Of a DNA stretch of 64,000 nucleotides, positions 44,169 through 57,737 are shown one piece after another; the first letter of the stretch is position 1, and every line of letters starts with the position of its first letter. A model generated the notes under the pieces. It was not told where the DNA came from. It saw only the letters and a list, made by a program, of their open reading frames with translations, and made no database searches. A program made the translations under genes and the position numbers. The DNA is taken from the NCBI GenBank assembly GCA_023105745.1, contig JALGQZ010000007.1:55657569-55721568 (forward strand), written 5' to 3'. Source of the stretch: Austropuccinia psidii. Taxonomy: Eukaryota; Basidiomycota; Pucciniomycetes; Pucciniales; Sphaerophragmiaceae.

Positions 44169-46859
44169 TTTCACAAGGGCTTTTGATTAAAGAAAGAGCA
44201 GCCTGGCACTCAGGAATTAAGAACTCACTTTGAGGGATACAAAAGAATAAAGGAATAAAAGAAGAGTTCATTTCTTTAGGAGAAAATGAAAGCAATACAA
44301 GATATGCCAAAGATAAGAATGAAGCCAAAGGCCAAAGAGCTAACCAAATTAATCCTCAATTCACTGTTTCAACCTTCCAGACGGAACAATGGAACTGGTA
44401 ATGGATATGACCACAAATATCCCCTGATAGGTGAAGAAAAAGGTGCAAATGACTGACTTAAGATTATCAGTATTTACTCTAATAATGAAAGAAGAACATA
44501 AGGATAAAAATGAATCAAATATATTGATTAACTGGGGAAAAAGTCCCCAGGGAAGAAAGGGTGGCCAGTATATGTTAGAAATTGAAGACTGATCCTGAAG
44601 GGTTGATCACCCAACTGTACTTACTGTTTTGGGTCAATACAGATCTGTACATCTTGAGAATTGAATGGTATGACTGAATTGCCACAGTGGAATATTAATT
44701 GGCCCAAAGGGCCAAGGCCATACAGGTTGCTTGAATACAGCCTGTATGGACCAATTGAGTTGTCCAAGGAATACTGAGATTCTTGATATCTTAAAAACTG
44801 GTTGAATGGTTGATAACTTCTTGAAATTACCACTTGAATAATCCTGAAAAGAAATAACAACTCAACTCCTGCAGGGCCAGGTGGTCGGGGTCCTTGAATG
44901 GTGTTCTGGTAGCCATCAGGGATTGCAAGACTGAATGACTGAACATTCTTCTTTCGAAATGGATGATGGATTTGGGGACTTGAATTGAAATGACATATTT
45001 GGGTCCTGAAAACATCACCATTGGATTGCTGAGCAGAAATGGTGTATAATGGTATATTATACCATAAATGCACCACACCTTGATCCTTTGGTACAGCCTC
45101 CATGAATGAAGGAAAGGTCTTCCCTTGAATTGAGGGAAAGCCTTGCTGGTGACCCCTGGTGCTTTCCAAAGGCCATGGCTTGAAAATGGGGTTCATTGTT
45201 GATTATGGCCAATTTGGGGTGCTGGAGTCCTTTTGGCCATTTTGAAATTTGGGACAAAAATGGGCTCAGGTGGGCCCACCTGGCCTTGGGGGCTGGTGGA
45301 CTGCCCCCTTGGCCCCTTTTTGCCTCATTGGACTTAGGCCAAAAGGGACCCAAAAGGTGCCACAGACTGTGGGCCATAGAGGGCCTAAATGGCCCAAAAA
45401 AGCCATTCAGGGAATAGACCCCCTAATAAAATGGGTGGGGAAAAGCCCTGGTGATGGCAGGAGGGGAAAGAGCCCCCTGGAAGGCATAATGACCCTCAGG
45501 CAAAAAACAAGGATATTGACCTGGGGGTTGGTGGGGCTGAGAATTGGCCAAAGAGGCCAATGATTGCAGGATATGGCCTGAGGTTATAAATGAGATTTGG
45601 CACCATGAGTGGCTAGAAGAAGTGGATACGGCCCAAAGGCCATAAACACTAAAAATGGACAGGCTAGATTTGCCATGAAAACCCATTGGGGAGTTATTAC
45701 ATGTGGTTGGGAGAGTACCCCTCCCTTGAATGGTGAGCTCCTGAGCACCAAACCAAGGTAGAAGCCTGCTGAGTCTGTTGAAAATAATTGGACATAGGGA
45801 ATCCAAAAGTATTGAATTTTAAGAGAATTTTTATAACTGGTAAGAGGTTGGCATATGATATTAGGATGACTTGGTCCTCTTTTAATGTTTGGCTTTGGAG
45901 TTTTTTGAAAAATTGAGTTGATGTAAAGATTTTGGCATTAAGATTATAAGAAAGAAAAGTTTGGAAGAGTATAAAGAAAGAATAATGAAAGGAAACATAA
46001 AAAATAAGAAAAGAAAATAAAGAGAAATGAAATCTTGAAGGGGATTCCAATCTTGATCACAGAAGTTGACAGCTGATTTAAACTGACCAAGGACCTGGAA
46101 AACAATATTTGATGCCAGGGGCTCACAGAGTGGCCAAGGTGATGTTTTGACATATTGTAGACCCCTAAGGGAAAGTGCACACCAGGAGAGGAACTTACTT
46201 TTGGTAGTTACCACTCCCGCCAGTGCCATGAAAATAAAAAATTTTGCTGAGGGAATGAATTGGAAATGGAAAGAACTTGTAAGATGAAATTAATAGTTAA
46301 TGGTCCATTTTCCCAAGTGAAAATGGCCATAAGGATTGAAATTGGTGTTGAAAGGTTGGCCAGAGTCCTGTGTCCAGAAATTGACAAGTGCTCACAGAGT
46401 GTCCAAGGTGATGTTTACAGCAAGAAGGGTAGAATACCTCTAAAGGTGCATACCAGGAGTGGGACTTACTTTTGGTAATTCCTCTTCTCACCAAGCACGA
46501 TATGAAACTCAATATGTTGAAGAATTTGGTCCTGGCTTTTCAGGATAAAAAGAGTGAAAGTCCTTGACAAGTTCAGGGAAATTCTTGAAGTTTTTGGTTG
46601 GTTCCCAAGTAGATCTTTCTGGTTCTTGACTGAAAACTTTCCATTCCACCAAATACCATAATTTTCTTCTCTTGACCTTGGAATCCAGTATTTGAGATAC
46701 TTCCCATTCCTCTTTTTCTTCAATGATTATTGGAGGCGGAGGCTCTTGGTGCTGATTTGGGATTGTTGATGTCTTGACTGTTTAAAGGAGGGAAATGTGG
46801 AAGACTGGGTGGATGTATTTCCATTGGGATGGAAGCTTGAGGTGGTAAGCATGAGTACT
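44169..46859 (-). mobile_element. element 5: 3' end of a gypsy element related to element 3
   Basis: 3' LTR 44169-45714 (starts TTTCACAAGGGC for TGTCACAGGGGC; ends GGTTGGGAGA for GGTTGTGACA), polypurine tract, 3' non-coding region with both shared blocks (46115-46227 and 46383-46500), then the end of pol. It is truncated at 46859 by an element 6 type LTR. The mutated LTR tips show it is older than elements 3 and 4. Confidence 0.8.
46509..46859 (-). pseudogene. pol 3' end (chromodomain) of element 5
   Basis: The minus strand keeps LKLPSQWKYIHPVFHISLL, a stop, TVKTSTIPNQHQEPPPP, then the chromodomain EEWEVSQILDSK, KLWYLVEWKVFSQEPE, RSTWEPTKN and VKDFHSLYPEKPGP to TGA 46509-46511. It is very similar to element 3. 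Everything upstream of the integrase C-terminus is missing. Confidence 0.85.
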
Positions 46860-48305
46860 TGTCAGCCTGTGACTCAAACTCAGAGCACAAGCCTGACAGG
46901 AAAATCCCATAAATAAATGGTATAGCCAAGATGCCACCAAAACATGGAGCTGAGAAAAATCAGCTCAAAAGGTATCAAAAGAAAGAAGAAACTCACCTCT
47001 TTCCAAATATGCAAGTCCCATCATCATAGGAAAAAGAATAACAAAGTTATTCCTGCTCAAAGCTGTTGCTGAGCATAAACCTTAATTTTCACCTCTCATC
47101 TGAAATAAAGAGGAAGAAGCTTAACCCCATCAAATGGGTATTATAAATGAAGCTCTAAGTCAGGGCTATTCAATGGTACTAGCCAAACTGAGCTAGCACC
47201 AGAATTGCAGAAGGTATGACCAAAATAAGGTCAAATAAGGGTGATTAAAATATTCACCTCCCATCTAACTTCTACAGTTTCAGTGTGAGATACCTAAACT
47301 GGGGTCTTTTTGGAAGGACCACAGTCAGGGATATCTGGTGGTGCAATCCATTAAGCCGTATCTCATTTAGAATAAAAGGTATGGGGCAAACAAGCTCTAT
47401 ACAATTTTTAAGCAAAGCATATATATGTACAAAAAATCTTGTACATGGCATAACTTTGCCATACTTAATTATAGCCATATCAAATGAGGTATCATTGTGT
47501 AGAACACAGCCAGGGCTGCAAAATAAGCCAGATTTGAGATTTATATCCAAAAAACTGACAGAGGTATGGAAGCTTTAAGCTCAAAATCCCACAATTAGAT
47601 CAATACAGTCTTACTGTAAGACTGTGGCATATTCTTCCATAGGTGTGATTATGAGGTGTCAAGTAGACAAAGAAGCATTTTCATATGTCAATAACTCATA
47701 ATTCATTCAATACAGGGGTCCCATACAGTTTCTGTACAGCATTCTACATGTCATACATGTCAGAAGAGGGCTATGTGGTACCCAGATGAAAATTTTCACC
47801 CTGTATTGGTGAAACCTGCCCAGATGTGGTTTCAAAGCCACATCTGAGCCCAATACAGAGAATACAGGCACTATGAAAACCACATGCAAGTACCCTGAAG
47901 TGAAAAAGTCTTCACTCCCTCTACGTTGATGGTCTAGAAGGCCATTCCACCCCATTTTAGGATAAAAGGAGGCCTTTTTCCATCAGAAAAGGTTTCCCCA
48001 TCCTGATGTTGAATTCCTATGTATTCCAACTTGGCAAAACAGCTATACCCTTGGAAAATAATCAGGGTATACTTCAAATAATTAAGTATTGTATTTCTTA
48101 TTATAGTAATCCAACTGTAAAGACTGCACCCAGGGCTTTCAATAGCGCTCACCACCACTATTTCACAATAGTAAAGCCCTTAATATTCAATCTTAAACTT
48201 TTATTATCCATTATAAACTTCTTTTAAATTGATTTGACCATGTCAAAGTCATAGTTAAAGCTCTAAATAGCATCATTACACCTTCATCATAGACTCAGCC
48301 TGACA
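46860..48305 (+). repeat. LTR of the element 6 family without matching target duplication
   Basis: 1446 bp, TGTCAGCCTGTG to CAGCCTGACA. The flanks are GTACT on the left and ATACC on the right, so this is not a simple solo LTR. It joins the broken pol of element 5 directly. Hairpin with ACTATT/AATAGT at 48133-48179. Confidence 0.85.
48133..48179 (+). promoter_or_regulatory. conserved LTR hairpin (copy 2)
   Basis: GGGCTTT (48133-48139) and AAAGCCC (48173-48179) with inner ACTATT/AATAGT (48157-48162, 48167-48172). Confidence 0.6.
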
Positions 48306-50040
48306 ATACCTACCTTCAAGGCTAGAAGATTGTTTACAAATGTGAGATTTCTTACAAAAAGGTTATTCTTTAATTCTCATAAGCAACCTTGATCCAATAG
48401 ATATGAAAGTATATCAAATTTGAAAAGAAATTATAAAAAAATTAATTGAAAATGTTTTGAAAAGTTAGTTATTAACATATCCTCAAAACCTCATTCTCAG
48501 AATGAATAGGAAAATTTAATATGAGCTCAGTAAGATAGCTTGTTTCTGATAATTTCTCTTGAGAATATAATAAAATTATTGTCAATATTACTACTTCAAT
48601 CCATGAATCAAGTTCAGTTGTTTCTGACTCCAGTGATGTTAGAAAACACCATATGCTGACTTCACATTATCTTCCAAAAGAGATTTTTCCAGAAAAAGTG
48701 GAATGTTTTGGAAAATTAGACTTTTACAAAAATCAAAAATCTCAAAAATATTTTATATTGATTATAGATTCAAACTCCCACTTTTTCATTTCAAAGAGTC
48801 TACATAAGAATTTTTGAAACATCAAGTCTTTTGAATCAAGGTTTTTAGTCAGGAAACAACTCATTCTTTGCCATATACATTTGAAGAAACCATAATAAGA
48901 TCTTTTATGAGTACTCTCAAATTTAGAAATTAATACATGAGGTTTGTATTTGTGAATTTTAAACTATTTATAAATTATAAACTGAGGAAACTTCAAATTA
49001 AATCATAATTAACTATGTTCATTAGATAATCCTTCCATTCTCAATTTCATACTTTATTAATTGAGAGAAAAGAGGTGATAATCCTATCCCTCATGTTTAT
49101 TTATTTCAGGTAGAAGATCTCTTAAATAACTCCATAATGCATATTTCAATGTGTTTTCTTCTTTATGAAAGAAATACAAGGGATTAAATCTTGATTTGAA
49201 ACAAAAAGTATCAAATGTAATTTTAAATACCCATTTTTTCTTTCTTTTTATTTAATGATAGTTTTATAAAAATCTGAATTACATAAAGCTGATATTGCAA
49301 ATTTGGAGAAACACTCTTGAGATTCCTCACAAAGATACTATAATATTGTTTTAAAATAGAGCTAGTTTCTTTTGTCTCATATTGAATGACAAAAGTAATG
49401 TCTTCCTAATAGATTAAAGCTCTATCCTTCATTGTTTCCATTGATTTGATAATGAATTACATGTTACATATTGACTTTAGAATTAATTTCTGAAATTGAG
49501 GAATTATTTCTGAACAGATTTTTATTTTCTGCAAAGACTTCACCCCTTTTAAATCTTCAAGAATAATCAATGTTTAATTTAGCTATTCAATGTATTTTCC
49601 TGTGTATAATTCTTGTAATTTCTACAATTTTACTGAACATATCAAAGCAATAGACAAAGCTTTGATACAACAATTTTAATATTAAAAATTCAGAATACAT
49701 GTTTTGTCATTCCTCCAATTTTTTTCATATTCAAGAATTGAAAATTGCCTCCATATCTGATCTTCTTTAATTAAAAGTGTATTCAAAGGTTCTATGTACA
49801 CAAAATAAGCATTTGGAAGATTTGAATAAGATAATGGATCCTTTTCTGTATCTGTTTCATTTAGCTTTGTAAATTTTTCAATTTTGAATTAGTATTTTTT
49901 AGAATTTTCTTTCATTGTAATTGCTCTCACCTTCCCAAACTGAAATCATTCTATAAGTGTACTTTCATTCATAAACAATATTTGTGAGTTTCCTATATTT
50001 CTGGTTAAAATTGAAATTATTTTGAAGCTTTATTGAGTTG
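48306..50040. other. AT-rich gene-free stretch
   Basis: No open frame over about 60 codons with coding character and no LTR ends. It may be a decayed transposon, but nothing is recognisable. Confidence 0.5.
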
Positions 50041-50045
50041 TAATT

Positions 50046-51483
50046 TGTCAGGATGAGTCTATGTTGAAGTGGTAATAAAGCTATTTACAACTTAAAGCTA
50101 TGACTGTGACACGTGGAAAATAGTTTAAAAAAGTTTTATAAGGCTTAAGGATGGATTAATTCAATGATAAAAGGGCTTTACTATAATAAATATAGTGGTG
50201 GTGAGCGCTGTTGAAAGCCCTGGGTGAAGCTTTACCTGATGGGTTACAATAATAAAGACTACAATACTTTAAATTAAGAGTATACCTGTTTATTACCCAA
50301 AAGTAAAACTGTTTTTGACAGTTTACTACTTAGGGTATTCAAGAGCAGGATGGGGAGACAATTCTGACTGTGAAAAGCCTCCTTTTTATCCTGAAATGGG
50401 GTGGAAAGGGTGCTAGACCTTTCCACGTAGAGGAAGTAAAGACTTTTCACTCTCTAGGACTGACTTGTGGCTTTCAAACAGTCTGTATTCCCTTTATTGG
50501 GCCCAGATGTGGTTTTGAAACCACATCTGGGCAGTTTTCACCAATACAGGGTGAAAATGTTCATCTGGGGACCTCACAGCCTGGTTCTGACATGTATGAC
50601 GTGTAGAATGCTGTACAGAAACTGTATGGGACCCCAGTATTGACTGACTTATGAGGTATTGAAGTATTAAAATGCTTCTTTGTCTATTTGACACCTCATA
50701 ATCAGAGTACAACTGTATCCTGTCATAATACAGTTGTATTGGTCATACTGTGGGATTATAACCTTCAAATGGCCATACCTCTGTCAGTTTTTGAGATATC
50801 ATGCTCAAAGTTGGTTCATTGAATAGCCCCGTATGGGCTCTACACAATGGTACCCAATTTGGTATGGTTATCATTAAATATGACAAAGGTATCCCATGTA
50901 CAAGGTGTTTGTACATAGGCGTGGTTTGGGCAAAAAGCTGTATTGAGCTTGTTTGCCTCATAACTTTTGTTATAGGTGAGATATGAAGAATTGAATGGCA
51001 CGATCACATATCCCTGATGGTTCTCTTTCCAAAAAGACCCCACTTCAAGTATCCCACACTAAAACTGTAGAAGTTAGATGAGAGGTGAATGTTTTGTTCA
51101 CCCTTATTTGGCCTGAATTTGACCATAAATTAAGTAATACTGGTGCTAGCTCAGTTTGGATGGCACCATTGGATAGCCCTGACTTAGAGCTTCATTTTGA
51201 ATACCCATTTGATGGGGTTAAGCCTCTTACTCTGTATTTCAGATATGAGGTGAAAATTAAGGTTTATGCTCAGCAATAACTTTGAGCAGGAATAACTTTG
51301 TTATTTCTTGTCCTATGGTGATGGGACTTATGTTTTCAGAAATAGGTGAGTTTCCTCCTTCTTTTGATACCTTTTGAGCTGATCTGGCTCAGCTCCATGT
51401 TTTGGTGGTATCTTGGCTATACCATTGGTTTATGGTATTTTGGCTGTGATGCTTGTGCTCTGGTTTTGAGTCACAGGCTGACA
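50046..51483 (-). repeat. solo LTR of the element 6 family with target duplication TAATT
   Basis: 1438 bp, inverted relative to the two LTRs before it (plus strand TGTCAGGATGAG to CAGGCTGACA). Flanked by TAATT at 50041-50045 and 51484-51488. No internal sequence. Confidence 0.9.
50173..50220 (-). promoter_or_regulatory. conserved LTR hairpin (copy 3)
   Basis: GGGCTTT 50173-50179, inner ACTATA/TATAGT (50180-50185, 50191-50196), AAAGCCC 50214-50220. Confidence 0.6.
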
Positions 51484-51699
51484 TAATTAGACCATTTCAT
51501 TAAAACATTCATTCCTATTATCTTAGAGATAGCTAAAATAAGCTTTTGAATACATGGTGTTTTGTTTCAACCCACCCCCAATGAGGCAAAAGTATAAAAG
51601 CTAAATTGATGAAGAATAAAACTAGTCATTTAGCCACCTTTGGAGTTCCTTCTGATTCCATACAAAAGATTTTTGTTAGTCTAGTAGGTTATGATGGAG

Positions 51700-54221
51700 T
51701 CAGTATATTTTCTCAGAAAAACTGTAGAAGCTGTAGCTCTTTAGGTAAAACTGATAATTCATCTTGATTAAAGTATGGATTATTTTCAGAGGAACCTGAA
51801 ATATTGAATCTGGCTCTTGACCTTTCTTCCCTCTCTGGGTCACCTCGTTTCTTATTAAAAGATAGATGCTTTCCAGATGAGCTTTTACTTCGCATAGTTT
51901 GAAACATGAATCTGGTTTCCCTTTCAGGAATGAAGACTGATTATACTTCTTTTCTGTTTCATTTTTTTTGTCATTTGAAGGGATTTGCATTTGCTGGGCA
52001 TAGATCTTTGTAAATATAATCTTTCAGAGAGGTGTAATGGGACATAAGATTTCTGTGTTATCCTTTTTTGAGACCTTTCAAATGATCTTGACTGTTCAGC
52101 TTCCTCAAAACTTGAAGCCTCATCTTCTTTTACTTTGGAGTTTCCTTTACCTTTGGGATCTTCCTCTTGACTTTTTTTCTGGGCTTGCCATTGGGATACT
52201 TTATCCAAAGGTGATGGGGTTTCAAGGCTGATGAGTGGTGGAGATGAAGAAAATGGTATCTTCTTTTTCTTCTTTTTATGATTTTTTTCCCATTTTTAAA
52301 GGCTCTTCTATCATCCTTTTACTTTGTGTCTGTGAATCACTTTTCTGATACCTTGTTCTCTGACTCAAGTTTCTGCCATGAAAGAATTCTTTTTGCTTTC
52401 AATTGCTTTTCCTTCCAGGGGAACTTCCAGGTATCTGGCGCCAAAATCCCTCAGAATACCTAGAAGAAATGTGTGTATGACATCAATTTTAATGGGCTGT
52501 ATTCTATGCCAATGAGGAAGTTTTTGTAATATGAAATATCTTGCACCATGACCTTTTAGAACATTCTTTTGTTGGGAAAGGCTTTTGGAACAGTTCCAAT
52601 TTTCTTCCCATGAAAGATGCTCTTGAAAGGAGTTTGAAGGCCATGAGGTTATCAAAATTTCAAATTTGATTTTGTTGAATGTTACAGTGACAAAAAAATA
52701 CATTTTCTGAATGAGAGGCATAGCCACCAATTTTACATAGTGCAATTGTATCACCAAGAAGAAGTAGGAGTGCAGCTTTAATGGGAAGGCCATTTGGTTT
52801 TTTCAAGATTTTGGGGTAGTGAATTCTATTCCACAGTTCTTGAAGTTCCTCTGCTAGGGGCTTCAGGATATTATTAAGCTGAGGTGAAGTTGTTTCTTTT
52901 GGAGTTGATGTGAATCCATACACAAATCAATTATGAGGCTTGTAGCAAATGTCTAGAGGTATATTGAAGCAAATGAGAAATATAACACCTAATGACACAC
53001 TTTTAGATCCTTGTTTGAGCCCATGAGGATTAATCAAATCCCAAAAAACTTCAAATACAAGATTTCCATTTTTTTGGGTAAATGTTTCCCACTATCATCC
53101 TGATGTTCTTTCCAAATTTCACCATCCCAGATGTCTTGATATGATGGATCTGAGCTTTTTTGAAAAAGACTATATGCTTCTAATTGGTCTTCAAATGTTG
53201 CTAGTAGTATTGATGTAATTTATCTCTTCAAACTATGATGGTTGAACATTTTTATGGGGATGAGATGACATTTATTCCAGTCTTTTTTGTAAATATGAGT
53301 GTTGAAAGATTAATAGAGTCCATAATTCTTTGAAACTGTTGTGTGACATTTGAGGGTATAAGGGAAATCTTTTGTTTGGGGGGTATTCAAAAGGGAAACT
53401 GCAGGTTCCAAGAGTGAAAAGCATTTGGGACAGAAAATCTTTTCTATCAAAGCTGTATTTATGCAGAGAATTTTCTTCACAGTTGTAGCTGATTTTGGTA
53501 TTTGGTGACTGAAATCAAATTTCTTCTCCATCAAAGGGCTGAGGCATATATTCTCATTTTCTAGCTTTAGTGTTTGATTACATAGCTTATCACTAACATT
53601 TTTTTCAATGCTATCATTTGCAACATGAATTTGTGAAATTAATGCAGATGGATGATGAAAATGAAATTGTGTTTTTTGAATTCCTGAAATATCGAAGATA
53701 GGAAGTATCTGTTGCTCAGTTGTTGGTGAGATATTTTCTATTGGATACTGCAATGTACTTTAAGATGGTCGTCTGTGCATAGTTTGGGACTTGATTGTTA
53801 CATATAAAATATCAAGAAAAATTTGTTCTTATTTAATATTCATGAAGATGGAGAAATAAAGTGGATATTATTGAGAAACCTTACTCACCACATATTTGTA
53901 GTAAGATTTGTGTCCATCCTCAATTGGAAATATGATGGCTTCCTGAATAGATGAAATAGTGTTATTCTAGTGATATTTTCAATTCAACAAGGGAAATATG
54001 GTATATGAATTTTCTTTTGAAGTGGATTTTGATTTATATAAGAAGTAAAGTTCACAAAGATTTCTCAAATTTGGATTTGGATGTTTCTTTTTGAAATGAT
54101 TTTTATTTTCCCTTTCTGATCTTCCAACTCCTTGGTATACATTGTTGTGATAATAGCATTCTTTCTTTGCACACTCAGTGCAATTATATATCCATAAATT
54201 TCCAACTTTCAAAACAGGCAT
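51700..54221 (-). pseudogene. Tnp2/CACTA-like transposase remnant
   Basis: The minus strand from ATG 54221 begins MPVLKVGNLWIYNCTECAKK with Cys and His residues (CTEC, CYYH, HFKKKH) like the N-terminal zinc finger of fungal Tnp2-type proteins. Further on are IFCPKCFSLLEPAV (53310-53753), SKSVSLGVIFLICFNIPLD (near 53000), KETTSPQLNNILKPLAEELQ, IKAALLLLLGDTIALCKIGG and YASHSENVFFCHC (52660-52920), then ARYFILQKLPHWHRIQPIK and IDVIHTFLLGILRDFG (52365-52600). The order fits the transposase_21/Tnp2 layout of Agaricomycete and rust CACTA relatives. A basic, charged C-terminal part follows to about 51700. Stops and frame changes between segments show decay; some gaps may be introns. TIRs were not found. 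Confidence 0.65.
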
Positions 54222-56301
54222 TATGAACTATATGATCTAATATATATATCTATATTGTGCATGGTGTTAATTTATATTGATGAATTAATATCATTTTATA
54301 ATTATATTCAAATATTTTGTGCAATTGGGATGGAGATTTGGCAAAATGTACCTGAAGGAGAAAGTGATATCCTGAAATGATTCAATGATGTGATTACAGT
54401 AAAACAGTACTAAAATTGTTAGAGTTTATGAAAATAGAAATATTCTAGGTGGTAAATAATTTAGATTAAATATATTATACACTGAACCATTCTATTTGAA
54501 TGGAAAATGAAAATTTTATAAATTAAAACCATATAGATAAGAATATAAATATTCCTTCTGCTTCACCTACTAGAATATTCTGAATCTATATGCTTTTGCA
54601 AGCCATGTTATCTATTCAATAAATACTTGTAAGCTCTATTTGTTATCTAAATCAGAAATCTCATATATCAAATAATGGAGAAAGGATGCTTCTTCACAAA
54701 TTATATTTTCATGAAAAAATCAAGCATTTAGATATTGAATTAACACGTTATCCTTTATTGATATTATGAATAATCACTGTCTTTCCCCATGCATGATCCA
54801 TAAGGTTTTCTGGTGACCATTACAGTTGTGTTTCTCAAGGATTTGAGTCTTTTATCCAAAAATAAATTCAAAATGTGTAGAAAATTGGCATAAAGACTTT
54901 ACTTTTGGAAGTATTCTTGTGCCAAACCTACATCATCATTATTAATTACAAATTAAATTCAAATAATTTCTGAAAATAAAACATTTGTAGGGACAAACAA
55001 TATCAGGGTGCTTATTGATTTTTGTACTTTAACATCAACTTCTCTGTGGGTATTCTTGAGGAAAATCATTATGCATAATCAAGAAGGTTAATATAACAAA
55101 AAGATGTTTCATGGGAAATTGTGCAAAAATAGATTTAAGGAAAGCGCAATATATAAAAAATTGACAATTAGTAAATTAATTTGGGAATATGATTTTAAAG
55201 AAAATTACTATGTGGGTCCAGGAGCTTAAAATATCTTGGTCAGGGATTTTGACACAATGAATTATATTTTATTCAGTATATTTTGTTGTATTGTGGAATT
55301 AAGAGTATCAAATATTCATGTTGTTTAGAATATTATTATTTGGTTCATAAAGTTCATCTAAGATGAATTCTGCAATAGTTTGTGACTATTATAGAGTGGA
55401 TTACAAATTTGGAAAGGTTAATCTGTTAAGAAAGTTCATTATGGAATTCATACTTATATACATATTTTCAAGTCCTCCTGACATGAAAATTTGGGTGAAA
55501 TTATCAAGAAGAACTGAAACTCCTGTGTCAAAGATGTAGTCCCTAAAGATTGGGAAAAATTGGAATCAATGAGAAATATCCTTCAACCTAATGGGAATAT
55601 AGTTGAGATTATATTTCCATTTATTTTTGGCTTTCTAAGAAATTTGGAACTATTCTCATAGAGACTTATAACACTTCATTATACAATATTGGCTCAAGGA
55701 CATATTTTACTTGGGATATTTATGAATTGCTCATCACAATTATGAGGAATTCATCAATCTCCTAAAGGGAATATGGTGTCAAAAATAAGTTTGAATTTGA
55801 TACAAAAAAGGGAATTATTAAAATTTTGTATCAAAAATTGATAAAAGCTCTGACAGGAAATCTTCATACATCTACATGAAAAGCCCATTAAATTTAAAAT
55901 GGAATATTTAACCATTTGTAATTTTAAATATCAAAAGTGCAGAAAGGAATAGATATAATTTCAAAACTGGACCTGTCAATAATTTTAAATTTGAAGTTTC
56001 AGATGGCATATATTTTTCAAATTTCTATTCAGAATTTGCAATGATTTATATTCCTCTTATCTTATAGAAAATTTAATTCAAGCTATGCCCACAATTATAC
56101 CTCAAAAAAGGTTATAACACCAAGATGTTGTCATTATTTTAATCAAAATAAAGTAGAGTATCTAAAAGTTGCGCTCTTGCTTTTGTGGACTTAACTACTG
56201 CTTCAGACTCAGTGATGCAGGGAAATGATTGGTTATTCAAGGAAATAAATTGTATTTTTAGAAGCTCCTCTTCACAGTGAATGAAAGGCATATATCTCAT
56301 A
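54222..56301. other. AT-rich gene-free stretch upstream of the transposase remnant
   Basis: No supported gene. It probably includes the 5' side of the decayed DNA transposon and unrelated AT-rich DNA. It ends at the element 6 LTR. Confidence 0.5.
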
Positions 56302-57713
56302 TTTCATGCTGAGTCTATTATAAAGTTGTGATAAGGCTATTTACAAATTTAACTATGACTTTGACATGGATAAAAGTATTAAAAAAATAATTTAAATATA
56401 AAAAGGGCTTTACTAATGAGCATTAGTGGTGGTGAGCGCTATTGAAAGCCCTGGGTGCAGCTTTACCTGTTGGGTTACAATAATAAAGACTACAATACTA
56501 ATATCTGTAGTATAAGCTGTTTATTTTACAAGAGTATAGCTTTTTTTGACAGCTGTACTACGTAGGAATTCAAGAGCGGGATGGGGATTCCTTTTCTGAC
56601 AGTGAAAAGGCCTCCTTTTATCCTGAAATGGGGTGAAAAGGCTTCTAGACCCTTTGACGTAGAGGAAGTAAAGATTTTTCACTCTCTAGGACAGTCTTGT
56701 GGTTTTAAAAAGGCCTGTATAGCCTATATTGGTCTCAGATGTGGTTTTGAAACCACATCTGGACAGTTTTCACCAATACAGGGTGAAGGTTTTCATCTGG
56801 GGACCACATAGCCTGATTCTGACGTGTATGATGCATAGAATTCTGTACAGAACCTGTATGGGACTCCAGTATTTAATGAACTATGAGGTATTGAAGTAAA
56901 AACAAGCTTCTTTTTCTATTTGACACCTCATAATCATAGTAATGGGATATTATCCCATGGTAAGGCTGTATTGGCCAAACTGTGGGATTTTGACCTTAAA
57001 GCAGCCATACCTTTGTCAGTTTTTGAGATATAAACCTCAGAACTGGTTTGGTGTGTAGCCTTGTATGTTCTCTACACAATGGTACCTCATTTGATATGGT
57101 TATCATTAAATATGGTAAAGTCATGTCATGTACAAGATTTTTGTACATATGCATGTTTTAGGCAAAAGGCTGTATTGGGCTTGTTTGCCTTATAGCTTTT
57201 GTTCTCGATGCAATATGACAAAATCAAAGGCACAATCAGATTTCCCTGATTTTGGTCTTCCTAAAAAGGCCCCACTTTAGGAATCTCACAGTACAACTGT
57301 AGAAGTTAGATGAGAGGTGAATATCTTATTCACCCTTATTTTGCCTGAATTTGGCCATAACTTCTGTAATACTGGTGCTAGCTCAGTTTGGCCTGTACCA
57401 TTGGATAGCCCTGACTTAGAGCTTCATTTGTAATACCCATTTGATGGGGTTAAGCCCCTTACTCTAATTTCAGATGAGAGGTGAAAATTAAGGTTTATGC
57501 TCAGCAACAACTTTGAGCAGGAGTAACTTTGTTATTCTTTGTCCTATGGTGATGGGGCTTGTATATTTTGAAAGAGGTGAGTTTTCTCTTTATTTTGATA
57601 CTTTTTGAGCTGATTTGTCCCAGCTCCATGTTTTGGTGGTATCTTGACTATACCATTGATTTATGTTATTTGGCTATCATGTTTGTGCTCTGGTTTTGAG
57701 TCACAGGCTGACA
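56302..57713 (-). repeat. 3' LTR of element 6 (1412 bp)
   Basis: Plus strand TTTCATGCTGAGTC (for TGTCAGGATGAGTC) to CAGGCTGACA. Next to it the minus strand has the purine tract AGAGGGAGGGTA (57714-57725), which places it as the 3' LTR of the pol-containing element to its right. Hairpin at 56405-56451. The 5' LTR must lie beyond 64000. Confidence 0.85.
56405..56451 (-). promoter_or_regulatory. conserved LTR hairpin (copy 4)
   Basis: GGGCTTT 56405-56411, inner ACTAAT/ATTAGT (56412-56417, 56422-56427), AAAGCCC 56445-56451. Two stem positions differ from copies 1 and 3 on both sides. Confidence 0.6.
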
Positions 57714-57737
57714 TACCCTCCCTCTAAAAAAGGATAA
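57714..57737 (-). other. polypurine tract of element 6
   Basis: The minus strand reads TTTTTTAGAGGGAGGGTA directly before the LTR start TGTCAGCC. Confidence 0.75.

Noticed and set aside
56170..56260. LINE-like RT motif (AFVDLTTASDSV) on the plus strand
   Set aside because: One short stretch only, with stops on both sides and no other RT motif nearby.
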